Positions 1 to 13,498 are shown, counted from the stretch's first letter. The stretch is 64,000 nt of DNA from Pisaster brevispinus (GCA_023634235.1 JAMKCF010000003.1:10304742-10368741), one strand, 5' to 3'. Made by a program: numbers and translations. Notes: a model not told the origin generated them from the sequence alone.

Positions 1-198
1 CTGGGGGCTATGACCTCTTCCAACTACTAGAGGAAGGGAACCAGGCAATGGGGTATCAAGATGCACCCCTCGTGCCTCTGATTACCATTCACATTTTTGT
101 AAGCTTTTGGAGGAGGCTGTGACATCCAACCCGTTGTTTCCAATTACAATGGCGTTTTTTTGTGTGTGCTTTTTTCCCCTTCTTCTTTTTGTTTGCAG

Positions 199-272
199 AG
201 GCAGCTTGTTGGCAGAGTACTGAATATGATAGCTGAGTTTATACAGAGTGTTCCTTGGGTTATCAGAAGGAA
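199..272 (+). CDS. Exon 1 (in window) of unrecognised + strand gene
   Basis: A very long pyrimidine tract (about 165-195) ends in tttgcag at 198. Only one frame is open, starting in phase 0: RQLVGRVLNMIAEFIQSVPW and then VIRR, followed by AA. The donor AA|GTGATT is weak, but its phase 2 fits exon 2, which supplies one base to make an Asn codon. The peptide looks like an amphipathic helix. The part downstream of 313 is repeat and not exon. Confidence 0.55.
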
Positions 273-313
273 GTGATTTCTGGGCTTTGAGCACAACTTT
301 CAAGACTCCCACC

Positions 314-464
314 AGGCCTGGAATTACACAGAGGCCACGGAGGCCATGCCCTGGTCTACGCCTTGGTCCCCCTTCCAAGAGCTTTAGACGTTCAGATTCT
401 CCAGTAGAAGTGCCCTTTGCAAGATCAAAATGGCCTTGCCCTCTCAAACAAGAAAATCCAGGCG
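314..464 (+). repeat. AGGCCTGGAATT-end palindromic element, copy A
   Basis: This copy starts AGGCCTGGAATT and ends AATCCAGGC, so its ends are inverted repeats of each other. The interior reads GAGGCCATG...CTTGGTCCCC...AGAAGTGCCCTTTGC...GGCCTTGCCCTCTCAAA, as in the other copies. A 152-codon reading frame on the other strand crosses it and is an artefact. It looks like a small non-autonomous (MITE-like) element; I see no coding capacity. Confidence 0.8.
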
Positions 465-3440
465 GCCATACCCTGTCTTTTCCTTGGCTTGGATTCACGC
501 AAACACCCCCATCATTCCGATGAGATGCGACCCACTTCAAACAATCAGTGAATGCCCTAACAGGATACCTCTACCTTAAAAGAGCTACAATCCAAATTGA
601 CAACTAAACCTGTTGTAACTTTCAGGCTGTTTCATGTATAACCCCAACGGTCTCCAGACCGATGTGGCGTTTAACGTTTCCATAAAATCTCATGAGACAT
701 AATTTTATTAATCCAACTCCAATATCAACATCTGCGGCAGAAGACTATTTGCTGTGTGCATCATCTCCAAGCAAGGGAGACTTACAAGCTGAGATGTTTA
801 TTGTAAAAATACATGACTATTAACAGAAACCATATTTTTCAAAGCTCTAAGCTGTAAATCATAGTTTCCAAAACATGTGTTCAGAATCAGTATGACCGAA
901 TGCAGTGACAATATAAACACACAAAAATGACTGTCTTCAAGTCAGCTGGCTCATCACCAATGCACAACCAATGGGAGTTAGAATCTATGACATTAACAGC
1001 CTGTGCCCCCCTCCCTCCCTACCCAAGTCTCTTCATTCACATGTAGAAGTTCAGGTTCAAGACTTACATCTGTATATTAATGGGAGTCAAATTGGATGAA
1101 ATTCATCTGGAAGAGGAGGGGTGGTCAACGTCACTTGGTAACAATCATTTCATCCTAATGGATAGCTGGAAATAATGGGTGTACATCCATTAGCCACTGA
1201 CAGGCAGACGCAAAATGTAACGGAGGGAGAAAAAAACATACCTAAGACAAACTCAATTTAACTGGTGAGGACCAATACTGTCTGGCATTCATTGAGCACA
1301 TGCAGAAATGTGCATCTCCGATCGCTACTACCTAACTATTTACGATCACTTTTACATAATGATGGAATTTGTACGCTTGATGGATCAATTAAGTGAACAG
1401 TTTTACATCCACCAGACCGATAATGACAAAAGGTATTTATTATTAATATTTTTTTATTATTTGACCTGGCTCAGGTATTTGAGATACTCTATCCCAATGC
1501 GAACTGAACAAACAAAAATCATGGAATGAATTTGTCTTTCTTTTTAATTAAAGGCTTAGTTGTGACTTCTTTGTTAAGGTGGCCAGCAAAAAAAAAATTA
1601 ATGCCTGATAAATTAACTTGCAAAGCAGGGTACCAGTCAATATCAGTCTACCTCGAATGTTATTTTGGCCAGTATTTGATGTACTAATACTTATAGTTTC
1701 CACGGCTTGTTTTGGTTAAAACGCAACCGAGACTTGCTCAATGGAACAGGCCACTTAAGATGGAGTCTTGGCTTGTAATCCCCTTTCATTAATCCCATCT
1801 TGATGCTGAAGATGATGACCGAACTACAGATCATCTCGCTGTGTAGGGGAAAACAACAGACCTTGGAAACCTCCCAGATGTTGCATCGCTTTGGATCCAC
1901 AGTGCAAACACTGGACAGATGTCTCGTCCACAGTTTGACTTGCAGATCTAACTCAATAGCTCTTTATTGATTCCTAAACCACTCATTTGACTACAGCCAC
2001 AAAACTATATATACATGTCGTCCATATTCTACCAATTCTCACATGAAACTGTGTAGTTTTTACCAAATGCCTTTGTTATCATGCTGAGCTGTTCTTCAGT
2101 TTACAATGTCAACTGGCTTTCCTTTAGTATAACGCTGGTATACACAAACACACATTTGGAATAATGTCACTGCAGTTGAATCGTTCACTTCCCAGCCACA
2201 GGGGATTCAGAAAACCCTTGAATGTGTCTTTGAATTGTGTTAAAATTGGATCCTCTTCCTCTGTGTTTCCAAAACACTTGGGCTCGGTTGGAGGCCCGTG
2301 ATTCAACACCCACCCCCATCCTAACTTTGTGAATCAAAAACTACTTCAGTAGACATGCAGCCACACCACCCAGGTTCATAGGTATGAAACTGTACAGTGT
2401 TTGCTAAGATGTACACGTCTTGGTCACATTAGGGAGGGGCCATTTGATGACCATGTAATGAATGTCACAGTAGCTGGCTTGAGATGCTCTCACTAGGCAT
2501 GATCAAGGCAATCGACGGGGGATCAGAAACACATTTGTCTTATCGAGAAAGGGTGTTAGGCAGCAGACAGCCAGTCTGGGGCGTTCAGGGAAAACAAGGA
2601 AACACAGCCGAGAAAAACATTACCTTGAGATTAATTAAAAGAAGCCAGATCAAAAAGGCGACTAGCTGAATGGGCTGCATTCTTGTAACCAACGCAGGAA
2701 GTTTGATTGTACAAGTAGTGGATCAGCAGAAGGATTTCCCTTCATCCGTGGCATTTGAGCGCGGATCATTCTAAAAACGGCTCAGTCCTAGCACCATGAC
2801 ATGAGTCAGTGTTTTTTTTTTTTCTCTGGGGTGGGAATTATGTTGGGCATGATTTAAGATGGTGAGATGCTTGGCTGATAAAAGCACATAGCCTCCGGCG
2901 GGTTTGTGGAAAGTACATGCAACCATGTAGGTCATGATGTCAGATTCAGTAGGTCAGAATCTTGCCCGTGTATGAGAATAACAAGACAGTGGCCTAACTG
3001 CACGGCAACCCCGTTGTTTGTGAGCAATTGTTTACATCTGCAAAGTCCGGGGATTTTAATTTTAAAATATCAATGGCTACTTGTCAAATCAGAGACAACA
3101 GTTCCACATAGAAACGAGCCTGGTTGAAACGTAAACAGTTTACATCAATTGCATTATCAGTCGACTATAATTTAATCACAGATGGTAGAAAAATGGTTTC
3201 ACATTCTACCACATAAATATTTATCGTCGGACCAAAATTGGTGTAGTCCTCACTTCATATGGATGACAATTTTGTACGCGTTGTAAATTCATGACCTACT
3301 CAAACCCTACACTAATCAAAAATAGACTTAATCTAATTTCCAAACAGAAAATACTAACAAATACATTCCTTGGATTTGGTATTTCTAGTATCAATTTGGT
3401 ATGGACGCCAATAACACTTATCATCTCTTTTTTTTCCTTC

Positions 3441-3464
3441 TTTTTTTTTTTTTTGGGGGGGGGG
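3441..3464. repeat. T14-G10 bipartite homopolymer
   Basis: Fourteen T are followed directly by ten G. The same T14-G10 arrangement recurs at 26212-26235. Confidence 0.95.
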
Positions 3465-3930
3465 ATAATCTAATGATTTTGTTTGAAAATAATCACATTA
3501 TTACACGTTCGGACTTTGACAATAAACACATTCCTCTCTCCGCAGCTATGGTTCCGTAAAAATGTGGCAGTATTACTAGACCTTTTGTGAGAAGAACCAA
3601 ATAAGCCGATATAAATGGAGGGGTGCAGACGCCAGTGTTTTCTCAAGCATTTAAATCTCAATCTATTAGCGTCTGCCACTCACCCTATGCCCACGTTATT
3701 ACCTCCCCGTGATTCCCCGGAGCGTGTGAGTATTGACAAATTTATCAGAGGAGTCAACAAAAGGATGAGGTCAGTAGGGTAGACACAACTAGGATTGCCG
3801 GGTCCAAAGATTGCTCTGGTAACAGACTATTTATTAAAGACTATTGTATCCCTCAACTGACGATTGAAGACAAACAGATTCCGTTGTATACGTGCGTTAC
3901 GGCATATTGCTTACTGTCATTAAAATTGTT

Positions 3931-4317
3931 TTAAAGGCAGAGTGTGCTTTTGATTTTTGGAACCATTCAATTGTTTTGATCTTAATACAAATGTAAATAT
4001 ATCCATTAGCACTACCCTGTGAAAGTTTCATTCCAAAAGGGGGTAGCGTTTTTGAGATACCGCTGAAAATCTGGAGCGGTTAGGCCCACGCAGGAAGAGT
4101 AATCCACACTGAAATACACAATCTGAGAAACGTTTAGCGCACGCACGAAATGTTTCTCAATTTTATTTCAATCCCTTTCGCTAAAACCACATTTCATTAG
4201 AAGGCAATTGTTTCTCAAAATGTTATACATTATCAACAGCTGCAGTGCTTCTTACCAAGTAAGTTTCAATGGTCATTAATTTTTGGAGTAAATACCAAAG
4301 GTATACCCTGCCTTTAA
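3931..4317 (+). mobile_element. TTAA-flanked ~390-bp MITE, copy 1
   Basis: The element begins TTAAAGGCAGAGTGTGCTTT and ends with CCAAAGGTATACCCTGCC followed by TTTAA. The 3' end is the reverse complement of the 5' end consensus seen in copy 2 (AAAGGCAAAGTATACC). TTAA sits at both borders. Interior landmarks shared by the copies are the block around GGTAGCGTTTTTGAGATA, the phrase CCCACGCAGGAAGA, and ATCAACAGCTGCAGTGCTTC. TTAA target duplication is typical of piggyBac-type transposition. There is no transposase, so this would be a non-autonomous derivative. Confidence 0.85.
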
Positions 4318-4829
4318 ATGGCGAAACCAGCAAACAATGTAATAATTTACAGGGAATTCGCTTGTTTACGTGTCAAACCGTAACAGAGTGGTTAAATCAC
4401 TAGTTACTTAAAGTTTGTCCTCACAACTAAACTTCCTTGGATTAGTCCATCCATACATGGAGCTATAAAAAAAAAACCTCCATGATCCATACCAGCAAGT
4501 TGACACCAATCTGTCCAGGTCAACAGATGATTTACTATCAGGGTTAAAGAATTACAGCCAGCAATTTTAACGTACAGGAAAGAATCGATTGTGGTCTTTT
4601 TTCTTATGGTGAAATATCATTCAATGTCCTTATCTCTTTATCAAAATCAATAGTGCAGGGCTGACGCTCGACAAATTGTAAACATTCCTGGAAAATTAAG
4701 CCAGCAGGTCTTGGTTTTGCCTCTTTTTCTAGATCCGGAAACTACCAGATGTTACAACTCGGGAAGTTTACGGACTCTGTGCGTCACCACAAATACAAAA
4801 CTACAGGTTTGGTGGAATATATTTTCACC

Positions 4830-5010
4830 CTTTCGAGACCGCTTCAAAAAATATAAAGGCTCAAGGAGATTTTGAGAAAAACCTGGAATTAGGGTTGGAC
4901 ACAATGTGGACTACTTTTTCGCCTTTTTCGAGACTGCTTCATTTCTTTCTAGAAAATTTGAAGACTCAAGAAGATTTCGAAAAAATCCTGGATTCAGGAA
5001 AAAAAATCCT
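4830..5010 (+). repeat. Diverged local duplication (~65-78-bp units)
   Basis: The phrase TTTCGAGACCGCTTCA...GGCTCAAGGAGATTTTGAGAAAAACCTGGAATTAGG (first unit) is repeated in diverged form as TTTCGAGACTGCTTCA...GACTCAAGAAGATTTCGAAAAAATCCTGGATTCAGG (second unit). No gene is evident here. Confidence 0.7.
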
Positions 5011-5790
5011 GAGAAATCCCATGCCTGATATAGTAATTTCAACAGTGCATAGCTGAAGGCCTCGCAAGTTGTAATGATAATGCTAAGCAATGCGTTCAGT
5101 TTGGGCTGAACCGTGTTTAGCCTGTGTGTGGACTTCATCAAAAGTAAATTGAAAGGAAATTTATACGCCAAAAAAAAATAAGTTAATCACAGCAAACATT
5201 TTCTGCGGTTGGACTGTTGCAAACTCAGCGCCGAAACGTATAGCTCTTTCTTTTCTTTTTTTGTAATCTCTTCTCTCGGGACATTTTTCAGGCAGGGCAA
5301 TATCCCACTCTGTCCAAGACTATCTATCTCTAATTCAAGCAAGGCTCTTGACAGCAACACGGGACACAAGCTTCCAAATTACCAATAACGTATGACCCCC
5401 TTTAATAAAAAGCAACACGCTATTTCATAAGTTGAAGATTATCACCCTAAAGGTGGACTGTATGTTTCATTTTTGTGATCGAATTTCTCAGAAAATACGG
5501 TGATGAAACTCGTTAGGGCATGTCTGGCAGAATGTCTTATCGGAATGGCATGTCCCTTTTCTATTTCCTGTAATGTATTTCAATCAATTATTTCCTTAGG
5601 AAATAATCATGAGGATTTATGACAGTCAACGATGAGTAGAATATCCGTCTAAAAGAAAACTAGGCTGTGTCTTTCACACATACCAACTAGATCACGCGAA
5701 TCAACAACTGAAATTCAATTTAGCGCTTTCAGATGAAGAATGATCAATTAACGCTTTGACTGAGAAATACTTCACCGACCGCACAAGGAT

Positions 5791-5806
5791 GGGGGGGGGG
5801 GGGGGG
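5791..5806. repeat. Poly(G) run, 16 bases
   Basis: Sixteen consecutive G followed by AGAGAGA. Comparable runs of 11-18 G or C occur at 7991-8004, 14143-14154, 18994-19007, 25787-25798, 26745-26756, 37977-37991, 38386-38396, 54553-54570 and 59624-59636. Confidence 0.95.
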
Positions 5807-6096
5807 AGAGAACATAGCATGATAAATGAAAAAAGGAGGGATCGAGTCTGATGCAGTGGTCACAGCTTCCCAGGCAGGTCAAATATAGAGTCGGGACTTT
5901 TCACAGGGTTTTCGGTCTTAAGCAAATGTTTGTTAATTTGATCAGAGAGAGTCCATGGCACTGATGAATTGCGATTACACTGGTACATTATCCAGGTTGG
6001 TTAAACAATACCATTGAGTAGCAGGTGAAAAGAAGGTTACCAGCTAACCATTAAAGGCACTCCCTCTTTCTCTCTCTGTCACTCACTTTCCAACAG

Positions 6097-6192
6097 TGGT
6101 CCGCTGGCCAAATGCCAGTTCAAATTTACAAGAACCAGTCAGAATTCTCTCCAAGTGGTTCGGCTGGCTAGCTCAGCGTTGAAAAGCATCCC
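6097..6192 (+). repeat. Interspersed repeat, GGTCCGCTGGCCAAATGCCAGTT family, copy 1
   Basis: Landmarks are GCTGGCCAAATGCCAGTT, ACCAGTCAGAATTCTCT, CAAGTGGTTCGGCTGGCTAG and GAAAAGCATCCC. The same words occur in reverse complement, in reverse order, at 23877-23978, showing two inverted copies of one family. Confidence 0.75.
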
Positions 6193-7990
6193 ATTTTAAT
6201 ATAAAGTATGGACAAGTGCAAAAGCTGGTGGACCATGAAATTGACAAGCTAGTCGGTTCCAGTGTTAGCCAGAGGAGTGTCTTGGTGTCTTGTGGACACC
6301 CTGTTATAAATTTGGACACCCTGTTTTATCTGCCATTTACATTAGTGTACGTGAATAATCTGGACACCCAGTCTTTAAGTTTCCTGCAAATTTGGGAACT
6401 CGTTTACCAAATCCTGGCTAAAATCTTGATTGGTCCTGCTGCTGGCAAGTCACGAAAATAGATAAGGGCAACCCTGCTGAGGACATTCAAAGTCAAATAA
6501 TCAATCCTGACACACTCTGAAAAACATGAATCCTATCTTTGATCTGCCTTTGGATGCAGACGGAAATTACCTTCAAAATGTGCGACAATGTCAACAAATA
6601 AATCGCCTGAAAATAGTTAACCCATATTGAATGGCTAAAAACAGACGAACTGAAGAAAGAGAATTTTATCAGCATGGCGAAAAGGGGGTTATCACTACAC
6701 AAAGTATTCCTTTTGTATACTTCTGTGGCCTAGAGCCAAAGGTCTCTTCCTCCTTCCAAACCGTCACTAATCATTAGCATTGAGGGAAGTCTAACCACAG
6801 CCATAGGTAGAATATCACTGTGCCTGAACAATCTCACAGTGATGACCTTGGCACAAGGCTGTTTCACTGATCAGGTATCTGTGCCTGACCTTAGAGCGGG
6901 AGTTCACCCCACAGCTTGACAGTTACCAAGTATCATCAACTGCTGATGGCACTGAAGGCATGGCAGGCTGGTTGGTCCAACAATTTTGGCTAAGCTTCAC
7001 TGGCCTTGTATTATGTATGAACATGGTACATGTGCACGGACTAAATATACCTATCTCTCTTTTAAGCTAGGTGATTAATAAATAGGCCTTTACCATTGAG
7101 AATTAAAGGTGATTACCTACAAGCCCAATTTCACAGAACTCTTCAGTACAGATATTTTTAGATTGTAACGCTAACTAAAACACCTTACTAGTCCTAGTGA
7201 AACGTTGTTACTTATTACTGGTCCTACAACGAATTCTGCTCAGGAATAAACTTATTAAGTGTTTTGTAGCTTCGCTTTTAGATTCTTTAGCTCATTGAAG
7301 TAGTAATTTGGTGGTGGAGGGTGTCTGTTAACGGACCAAGCACAGGGTGAACAGCCTGGTGGAATGATCCCAGCCACACCCCTCCTTGGTCATTAGTACA
7401 GACTAGGCAGTTAGGTTAGTGTGCAAGTGAGGCCCAAACCCTTCCATTTCTCCTCCTCCTCAGTCACTCCACAGCCAGTTGTTTGGACCATGGAGGTAGA
7501 CGATTGGAAAGCCTGACCCTGTAGTGAAACACCAGACATAGTCCTTCTGAATCCTTCACTTCGGCAATAAGACTCTTCCCATGAAATATGTGAATTGCAC
7601 ATCGCACGCGCGCACTAACACTACTGGTTGGCAAAATGAGCAAACATCGCGCCTTTTTTTGTACGAGGGTGAAGGTGGCGTGACGCATACGCGTCGTGGG
7701 AAGGGCTAATTGGATGTAGAAGAAATTGGGACTGTAATGGTTAGAGGCACTAGAGCCTGGGTTATCACTCATATCTACTACCTCTCACCTACTCAATAGA
7801 AAAAGAACTTAAATGGCACCTTCGTGTTTGCACTCTACACATCACGCTTTTGATTTAATCTGTTTGTTTGAAGTTATCAACAAGCTTACAAAAATGTCAC
7901 TCAATTTGTTTGTTTGTTCAAGGTTGTCCCGTGGGATTGAGACTACGTGACAGTTTTTACACGAATCCACATCCTTACCCCTCTCCTTCA

Positions 7991-8004
7991 CCCCCCCCCC
8001 CCCC
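7991..8004. repeat. Poly(C) run, 14 bases
   Basis: Fourteen C lying in a pyrimidine-rich stretch about 140 bp upstream of exon 2. Confidence 0.95.
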
Positions 8005-8142
8005 AACACACCACTCAACACACCTCCACATTGCATCTGTGCATGCCAGCTCAAAATGCCGCACTGTTTGCTCAGAGTACCTGAGAAATGTGCAGCACAC
8101 CGAGTCCGTCACTGCAACTGACCTTTCCTATTTGTTTTACAG

Positions 8143-8199
8143 CTCTGATAAACCAAATCAGAAACGCCGGCAACCACTTCACCTCTGGATAATTGAAAT
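8143..8199 (+). CDS. Exon 2 of unrecognised + strand gene
   Basis: The acceptor is strong (CTTTCCTATTTGTTTTACAG) and the donor is GTGAGT. With one leading base and two trailing bases (AT), the open frame reads SDKPNQKRRQPLHLWIIE. The leading C joins AA of exon 1 to make Asn, and the trailing AT joins the first G of exon 3 to make Met. The two other frames contain stops or do not join. Confidence 0.75.
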
Positions 8200-8759
8200 G
8201 TGAGTCTTGACCGGTTCCTCTCTAAATTATGAATCGGCTTCCGTATATCATGAAGGAGCGCAGGGTTCTCCCAAGGTTTCCTTAACATTGTGTGGGGATT
8301 CTGGAGCTAAATGTTGCACCTTTTGGTCCAAGCATTATTGAATCGGAAACAAGGTCCTCGGAATGTTTTTTTTACCTGGTTGTTTATGTTTGGTTTTAAA
8401 AGCTCTACTGTGCAATCTGGAGCATATTTAAATGGTTGGTAAATTTATGATTCTTGTGAGTTTGATTTTAACTGGAAAATAAGCCGTAATTCATGCGTAT
8501 CGGTCCACAATTTGCATGGATCGGGTCCCTTGCGCATGGGGAGGACCCTGGGGATGAGGAATTGAATGTTTCCAGGAAACTGACAACGGATGAGCAACAT
8601 TGTACAGTAACCAACCCTAACAGATAAAATGTCTGGCCTACTTGCGGCCTACTGGCTGACCAGCACGAGTTCCACGCGCTCTTTTCCTGTGTGGACTTCC
8701 TTGGTGTCCTGCTGCTACACAGAATTAGTTAAATGTGGAACTCTGGCTCGATTTCAACT

Positions 8760-8760
<1 letters not shown>

Positions 8761-8792
<32 letters not shown>
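8761..8792 (+). repeat. Poly(A) run, 32 bases
   Basis: Thirty-two consecutive A, the longest homopolymer in the window. It could be the tail of a retroposed sequence, but no upstream SINE core or flanking target duplication is recognisable, so a slippage-expanded tract is equally likely. Confidence 0.95.
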
Positions 8793-8794
<2 letters not shown>

Positions 8795-9129
8795 CACACC
8801 GGAAAAGAAATTCTTTCTCTTTGAAAACAGTCTGGGAAGTAATTTCCTCTCAAATCAAATCTTTGTATAAAGTGTTGTGACTGTCGTTGAGACAAATAAA
8901 GTACTTTCTCACCGAAAGTAAGGTCATTGTTTTTTAAACTATTATTTGAGTTCATTACCCTCTGGTAACTTCCACTCTAGTTATCTTGTCGTCTCCACAC
9001 CCTCCCCCCCAAAAAAAAATTAAACAAAATAGAATCAGCATCGAGCATTATGCATGATTCACTATAAAAAATAACACATTGACAATGCCATAAATGATTA
9101 TTTTCCCAAACCTACTTGTTTCTGTTTAG

Positions 9130-9196
9130 GGTGCTGCAGTACAAACCCTTTAAATCCTACCAGGATGAACTCTTCAGACTGATTGTGTGTGGGCAG
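9130..9196 (+). CDS. Exon 3 of unrecognised + strand gene
   Basis: The acceptor is CTTGTTTCTGTTTAG. After one base that completes a Met codon with exon 2, the frame reads VLQYKPFKSYQDELFRLIVC then GQ. The end is in phase 0 at CAG|GTGACA. Third codon positions are GC-rich (14 of 22) compared with the AT-rich surroundings, as expected for coding sequence. Confidence 0.75.
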
Positions 9197-9292
9197 GTGA
9201 CACACAGCTGTCACCAACATGATCACATGACCCCCATTGACAGAAGAGTGTATTGTGGGAAGGGTCATCCCAAAAGTCAATTGTATTTCCCA

Positions 9293-9318
9293 GGGGTCAG
9301 GGGTCACCCCTATGACCT
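9293..9318 (+). promoter_or_regulatory. Possible nuclear-receptor DR1 site
   Basis: GGGTCA, one base, then GGGTCA (9294-9306) is a direct repeat with spacing one, the layout bound by RXR/HNF4/COUP-type receptors. A TGACCTT half-site in the opposite sense follows at about 9312. It lies in the intron after exon 3. This is motif evidence only. Confidence 0.3.
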
Positions 9319-9585
9319 TGTCAATTGACTAGACAGAGAGGTAGAACAGACCTCTGGTGTGCAAGCCACCAAGCTGGAAGGCACTCTTGCATTCAATCAC
9401 GTCAGATCCTCAGAGTAATACAGGAACCCCACACTCCTATAATGTTTGCACAATCCCTGGTGGTCTTTTTATGGTTAATATTCAGAAGAATCGTATCCAC
9501 TGCAAAAGAATTTAGCAATAAATCTGACAAGAGAGTGATTTCATCCAGAAATTTTGCATAGCAAAAATTTTGGGGCGGAACATTT

Positions 9586-9602
9586 TGTGTGTGTGTGTGT
9601 GT
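9586..9602. repeat. (TG)n microsatellite
   Basis: About eight to nine TG units. Confidence 0.9.
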
Positions 9603-12295
9603 GCACAGTGAATGCTAACATTGAGTAGCAAATGATGATTTGTTTGAGTAGCAACTAATACATTTTGTGTATCATTTTGCTAAACTCTATACAATTACAA
9701 GAGGAATCAGTCACTGCTAAAACCATCCACACTGATACACCTGTTAGTCCATCTGTAACTCTGTGGCCACATTTTCTTGAATAAAATTGTTGACGTTATC
9801 ACAGAAACACAGCTTTATATCTTGAAAGACATCAAGCCATCCTCCATTGGCAATTCTCTCCGTGTGAATTCAGAAACAAGCTACAAGGAGGGGGGGAAAA
9901 AAAAAACCATAAACTGATGAGTTTCTCATCGCTTTTTGAACTGCCGTAATTCCTTATTTCTAATTGACTCTCAACTCAAGGTGACTTTGGACTAGGGTCT
10001 CCTGAAGGATAACCACGGAGACGTTGGTCTGAATCTAACGCCATTAGGATGCATTGAATAGATAAGGAAGGATGGTGATAAAGTCTCCGTGCGAGTTCGA
10101 ACAATGGCAGGAGGAAGCCAAGAAGCAAAAACGGAGCCACTCGGTGTCGAAGATTTAAATACGTTACGATAGGGCGCTGAGGTGTGTTTATTATCTATCA
10201 CAATTGGTTAACGGCCAGTCAGCAACTGCACAATGCACCCAACCCAAAGGCAACCCTTTCCCAAAGCTCACCACAAATTTGCCGTGACAGAGTTATTCGA
10301 CGAGGGATCCTGATGATAAATTGAAGAAAATAACAATCCCAACTGATGAAGTAGGGTTGTATTGTAACAACATGACATGAAAACGAAGGTAAATTCCTAC
10401 TGAATAATCAGGAAAATGGTAAAGGTATAATAAGCAGGTTATCAAATAAATCCAAATGACAAATGTAATACACAAGTCTAAATGATCAACAAAACACCCC
10501 CTCCCCATTGGTGCATGAAATAACACTGTGCACTAGTGCACCCCAAAGTTTTCATTGCCAGACTGACTGATAATGGATTAAAACATAAGTAACTCTTTCG
10601 GTGTTTATTCTGCTGAGCAAGACAATCATGCTTAGCAACTTTATAAAATTAGGGTCAACGCCACGGAGCTCTAATGCATACAAATGATCAATTGACCTAA
10701 ATTCCTTATGAGGTTTCCATGGTGCATCCCTACCCCCTTCCCCCACCTCACCTCATCTGCCGTTCTCACAACTGTGAAAATGCATTAGCGCAAGGTGACC
10801 CCCTCCCCCATGTTAATTCACTCACATGATTGTGTTGCCTCTCTACATTTATCTCCAGTTGTTTGTCTTTTTTCTTGCAGCACATTGTGCCTCAATAAAC
10901 CATCTGTGCACCCTAGTGTGCTTCTGCGCACTAGACAGATGGAAGACACTCACCGCTATCACATTATTAGTCTACAGTTAAATTGAATCAACAACAAAAA
11001 AACAACATTGAAGGAGATCTGACAGAAACCCCAGTGAAATGAATATAGCTATCCATTAGACGCATAATTTACTTCGAGAAAAAACCAACTAGTGAGCAAT
11101 AAACACAAGCTGATGACAGAAACCGTACTAATGCAATAAGCATGACAGAGTTTAGTTGAGAGGGGTACACATGTATAAGGATTCGTTAGTTCGGTATTAC
11201 ATGGCGCTCATCAAGACACCTTTAAATTTCAGCTGCAACTGCGTGATTTGTTTCTTAAAAAGCCCGGAAACTTTTCAACGGATCAAGCCTCTCCTTCCGT
11301 TGAGACACCCCTACTGTCTCAACAACGACCTCAACTTTTTTTTCTTTTCCAATCAGCTAACTTCACAGTTTATACCTTTGACGCACAGGGGGCGGGGGCG
11401 AGGGGGAGAACGTTCAAGTCTATTTTGGTTTTTAATAACTAGCATGAAGTTTGTGGCAAAAAGATCTTGAACCTGCACTGGATTAGCTAGCTCCAAAGCT
11501 CTACACAACTAATTAAAAAGAGAAGCACTGAAATTCCTCATCTTTCCCCCCTTCTCTTGACCCTGGTGATCTTGCTTCTGGCAATGTTTTCTCGGTGAAA
11601 ATTACTTCCTGGCAAAAGCTTGCACTCACTGGTTTTCATCAGCTAAGGCTTTTTTTTCTTTTTCCTAAACCCCGCTTTGCCTTTTCTGAAAATACTGATC
11701 AGAACAAGGTACTTCCATTAAAGGAAGTAAAAAACACTGCACTTGAAACAGAGTTGCCATCTTCTTCTTTTTTAGACCAGAATAGATTTACGTTTTTTTT
11801 TAAGATTCCTGAATTAACAATAACAATCACAAATTGCATAAGCAGACAATGGTCATATTAAACAGTTTTCAGCAAAGCAAAATTAAACAGGAAACCCAAT
11901 TGCAAGTGGTTTTGGGGGAGGGTGGCCTTTTTCTATTAAGCACAATTATTTTGTGCTTTGCCCGTTTTGTGCTCCATAAAATTGGGTCCTGGTAGGAGAA
12001 AGAGATTTGATAGAACCCTTGGGCACATAGAGCACAGGGATGACTTCTCCTACCAGCCAGAGAGTGAAGACCAGACAAGTATTGAGAAGGATTGGGTACA
12101 AGAAGAACAGGTCATGACTCAAAACAACAATTCCACAAGCCCATTTTGTGTTTGTTCAACGTGATTAGATTGTTTAGATGGGACGCCAGAGTGCCAAACT
12201 AAATCTGCGTCAAAGTCAACGATGGTGCCTGTACACATGTATTGGTCGTGTTCTGGATCAAGCGACTTCGGCTATGGCTCATGGCTGCAGAATAG

Positions 12296-12458
12296 GCCTT
12301 GTCAGCTGCTTAAGTAGAAAATATGGCTATATATATTTCTGCTAAGCAAAACTAAGCAGGATACCAGTTACATTTTGTACATGATAAATGGTATTTTAGC
12401 TGGTACCCTTATTCTGGTAAGCACAATTTTGTTGGGTTTAGCAACTTTTTATGGGCCC
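12296..12458 (+). mobile_element. GCTGCTTAAGC / GGGCCC MITE, degenerate copy
   Basis: It begins near GTCAGCTGCTTAAG, contains GCTAAGCA...ATACCAGTTACA and TAGCTGGTACCCTTATTCTGGTAAGCACAATTTTGTTG in short pieces, and ends ATGGGCCC. These words match the better copies at 41878 and 49403. The left end is eroded. Confidence 0.65.
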
Positions 12459-13498
12459 TGGCCATTGCCAAATCCGTAGCCATGATAATGTGCGTGACCG
12501 AACGGCAAGTGCCAAGTCAGTCTGAGCTTGTTATTAACAGTTCACGAGTAAACAGCAAAATAAATGAAAAGGCTTCTTATTACAAAAAGATTTGACACGT
12601 TTTTTGATGAGTATTTCACTCGGATTGGGCTCGAGGTACACGCATAGACTCAGATTTGCAGGTAAAAACACGTTTTATAGTGGATGGAGTTTTTCAAAGC
12701 GTTTGGCAGAATGCCGTGTGGCTGTATATGGTAGGGAGGGAGAGGCGCCTTGTCAGAGCATGTGCACCGAGAACACTTTTTGACTGAAGTTGTCTCAAGA
12801 TGTTGGCACATCGGCGCCTTCACTGTAAGGCAATCTCCGCAAACACTTTTGAAACGCCAAATCCAGAAATCCTTCAGGTGGTGTTGGCAAACATCCTGAA
12901 GAACGTGATAATGGCGTCAGAGGGGGTGATGGATACGAGATGCAACAAATAATCCGGGATGATCAGGAAAATAGGCCAATCTGTTCACTTCTAATCACAA
13001 ACCCAACATATCAACTCAAACTTCTCACAACAATGCTTGGCTATCAAGCCCTCCCTTGTCATTTGCGGATAATTGATATGATTCAAATTCACTGCAGATT
13101 TTAGACAGTTTTATGCAACTGTAAGTAAACTCATATGGGATAATACTAGAATGCTTTCTGAGAGTTCTTGAACAGCAAACTGAAAATCAGAGTCAGTTTT
13201 TTTTTCAGAAATTTGCCGTGTGATTCAAATGGAGCAGATACTGCCAGTGGAGGTCAATGTTAGAGTGCGTGTTTTGAAATTCAAGCTGCGATTGGTTTAT
13301 GTACCGACCATTTTAGAAAGGGGCAGTTGTAAGAGGGTTAATGAACATGACGGAAGTCATGTTCACCAAGGCCAGTCCACTGCAAGTATAAAGGAGTCAC
13401 CTGAGTAAAGTTACTATCACTGTGGACACCGATAAACCTTCCACCAGGAAACACATGGCATGTATAAGCAATCACAAGTGTGATCACCACGTCACCGA

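Noticed and set aside
82..540. 152-codon minus-strand open frame
   Set aside because: It runs through the repeat copy at 314-464 and the antisense of exon 1; the protein has no recognisable domain.
8761..8792. Poly(A) as the tail of a processed pseudogene
   Set aside because: No recognisable coding remnant or target duplication upstream.
10528..10541. Perfect palindrome GTGCACTAGTGCAC
   Set aside because: Isolated 14-bp palindrome without context.
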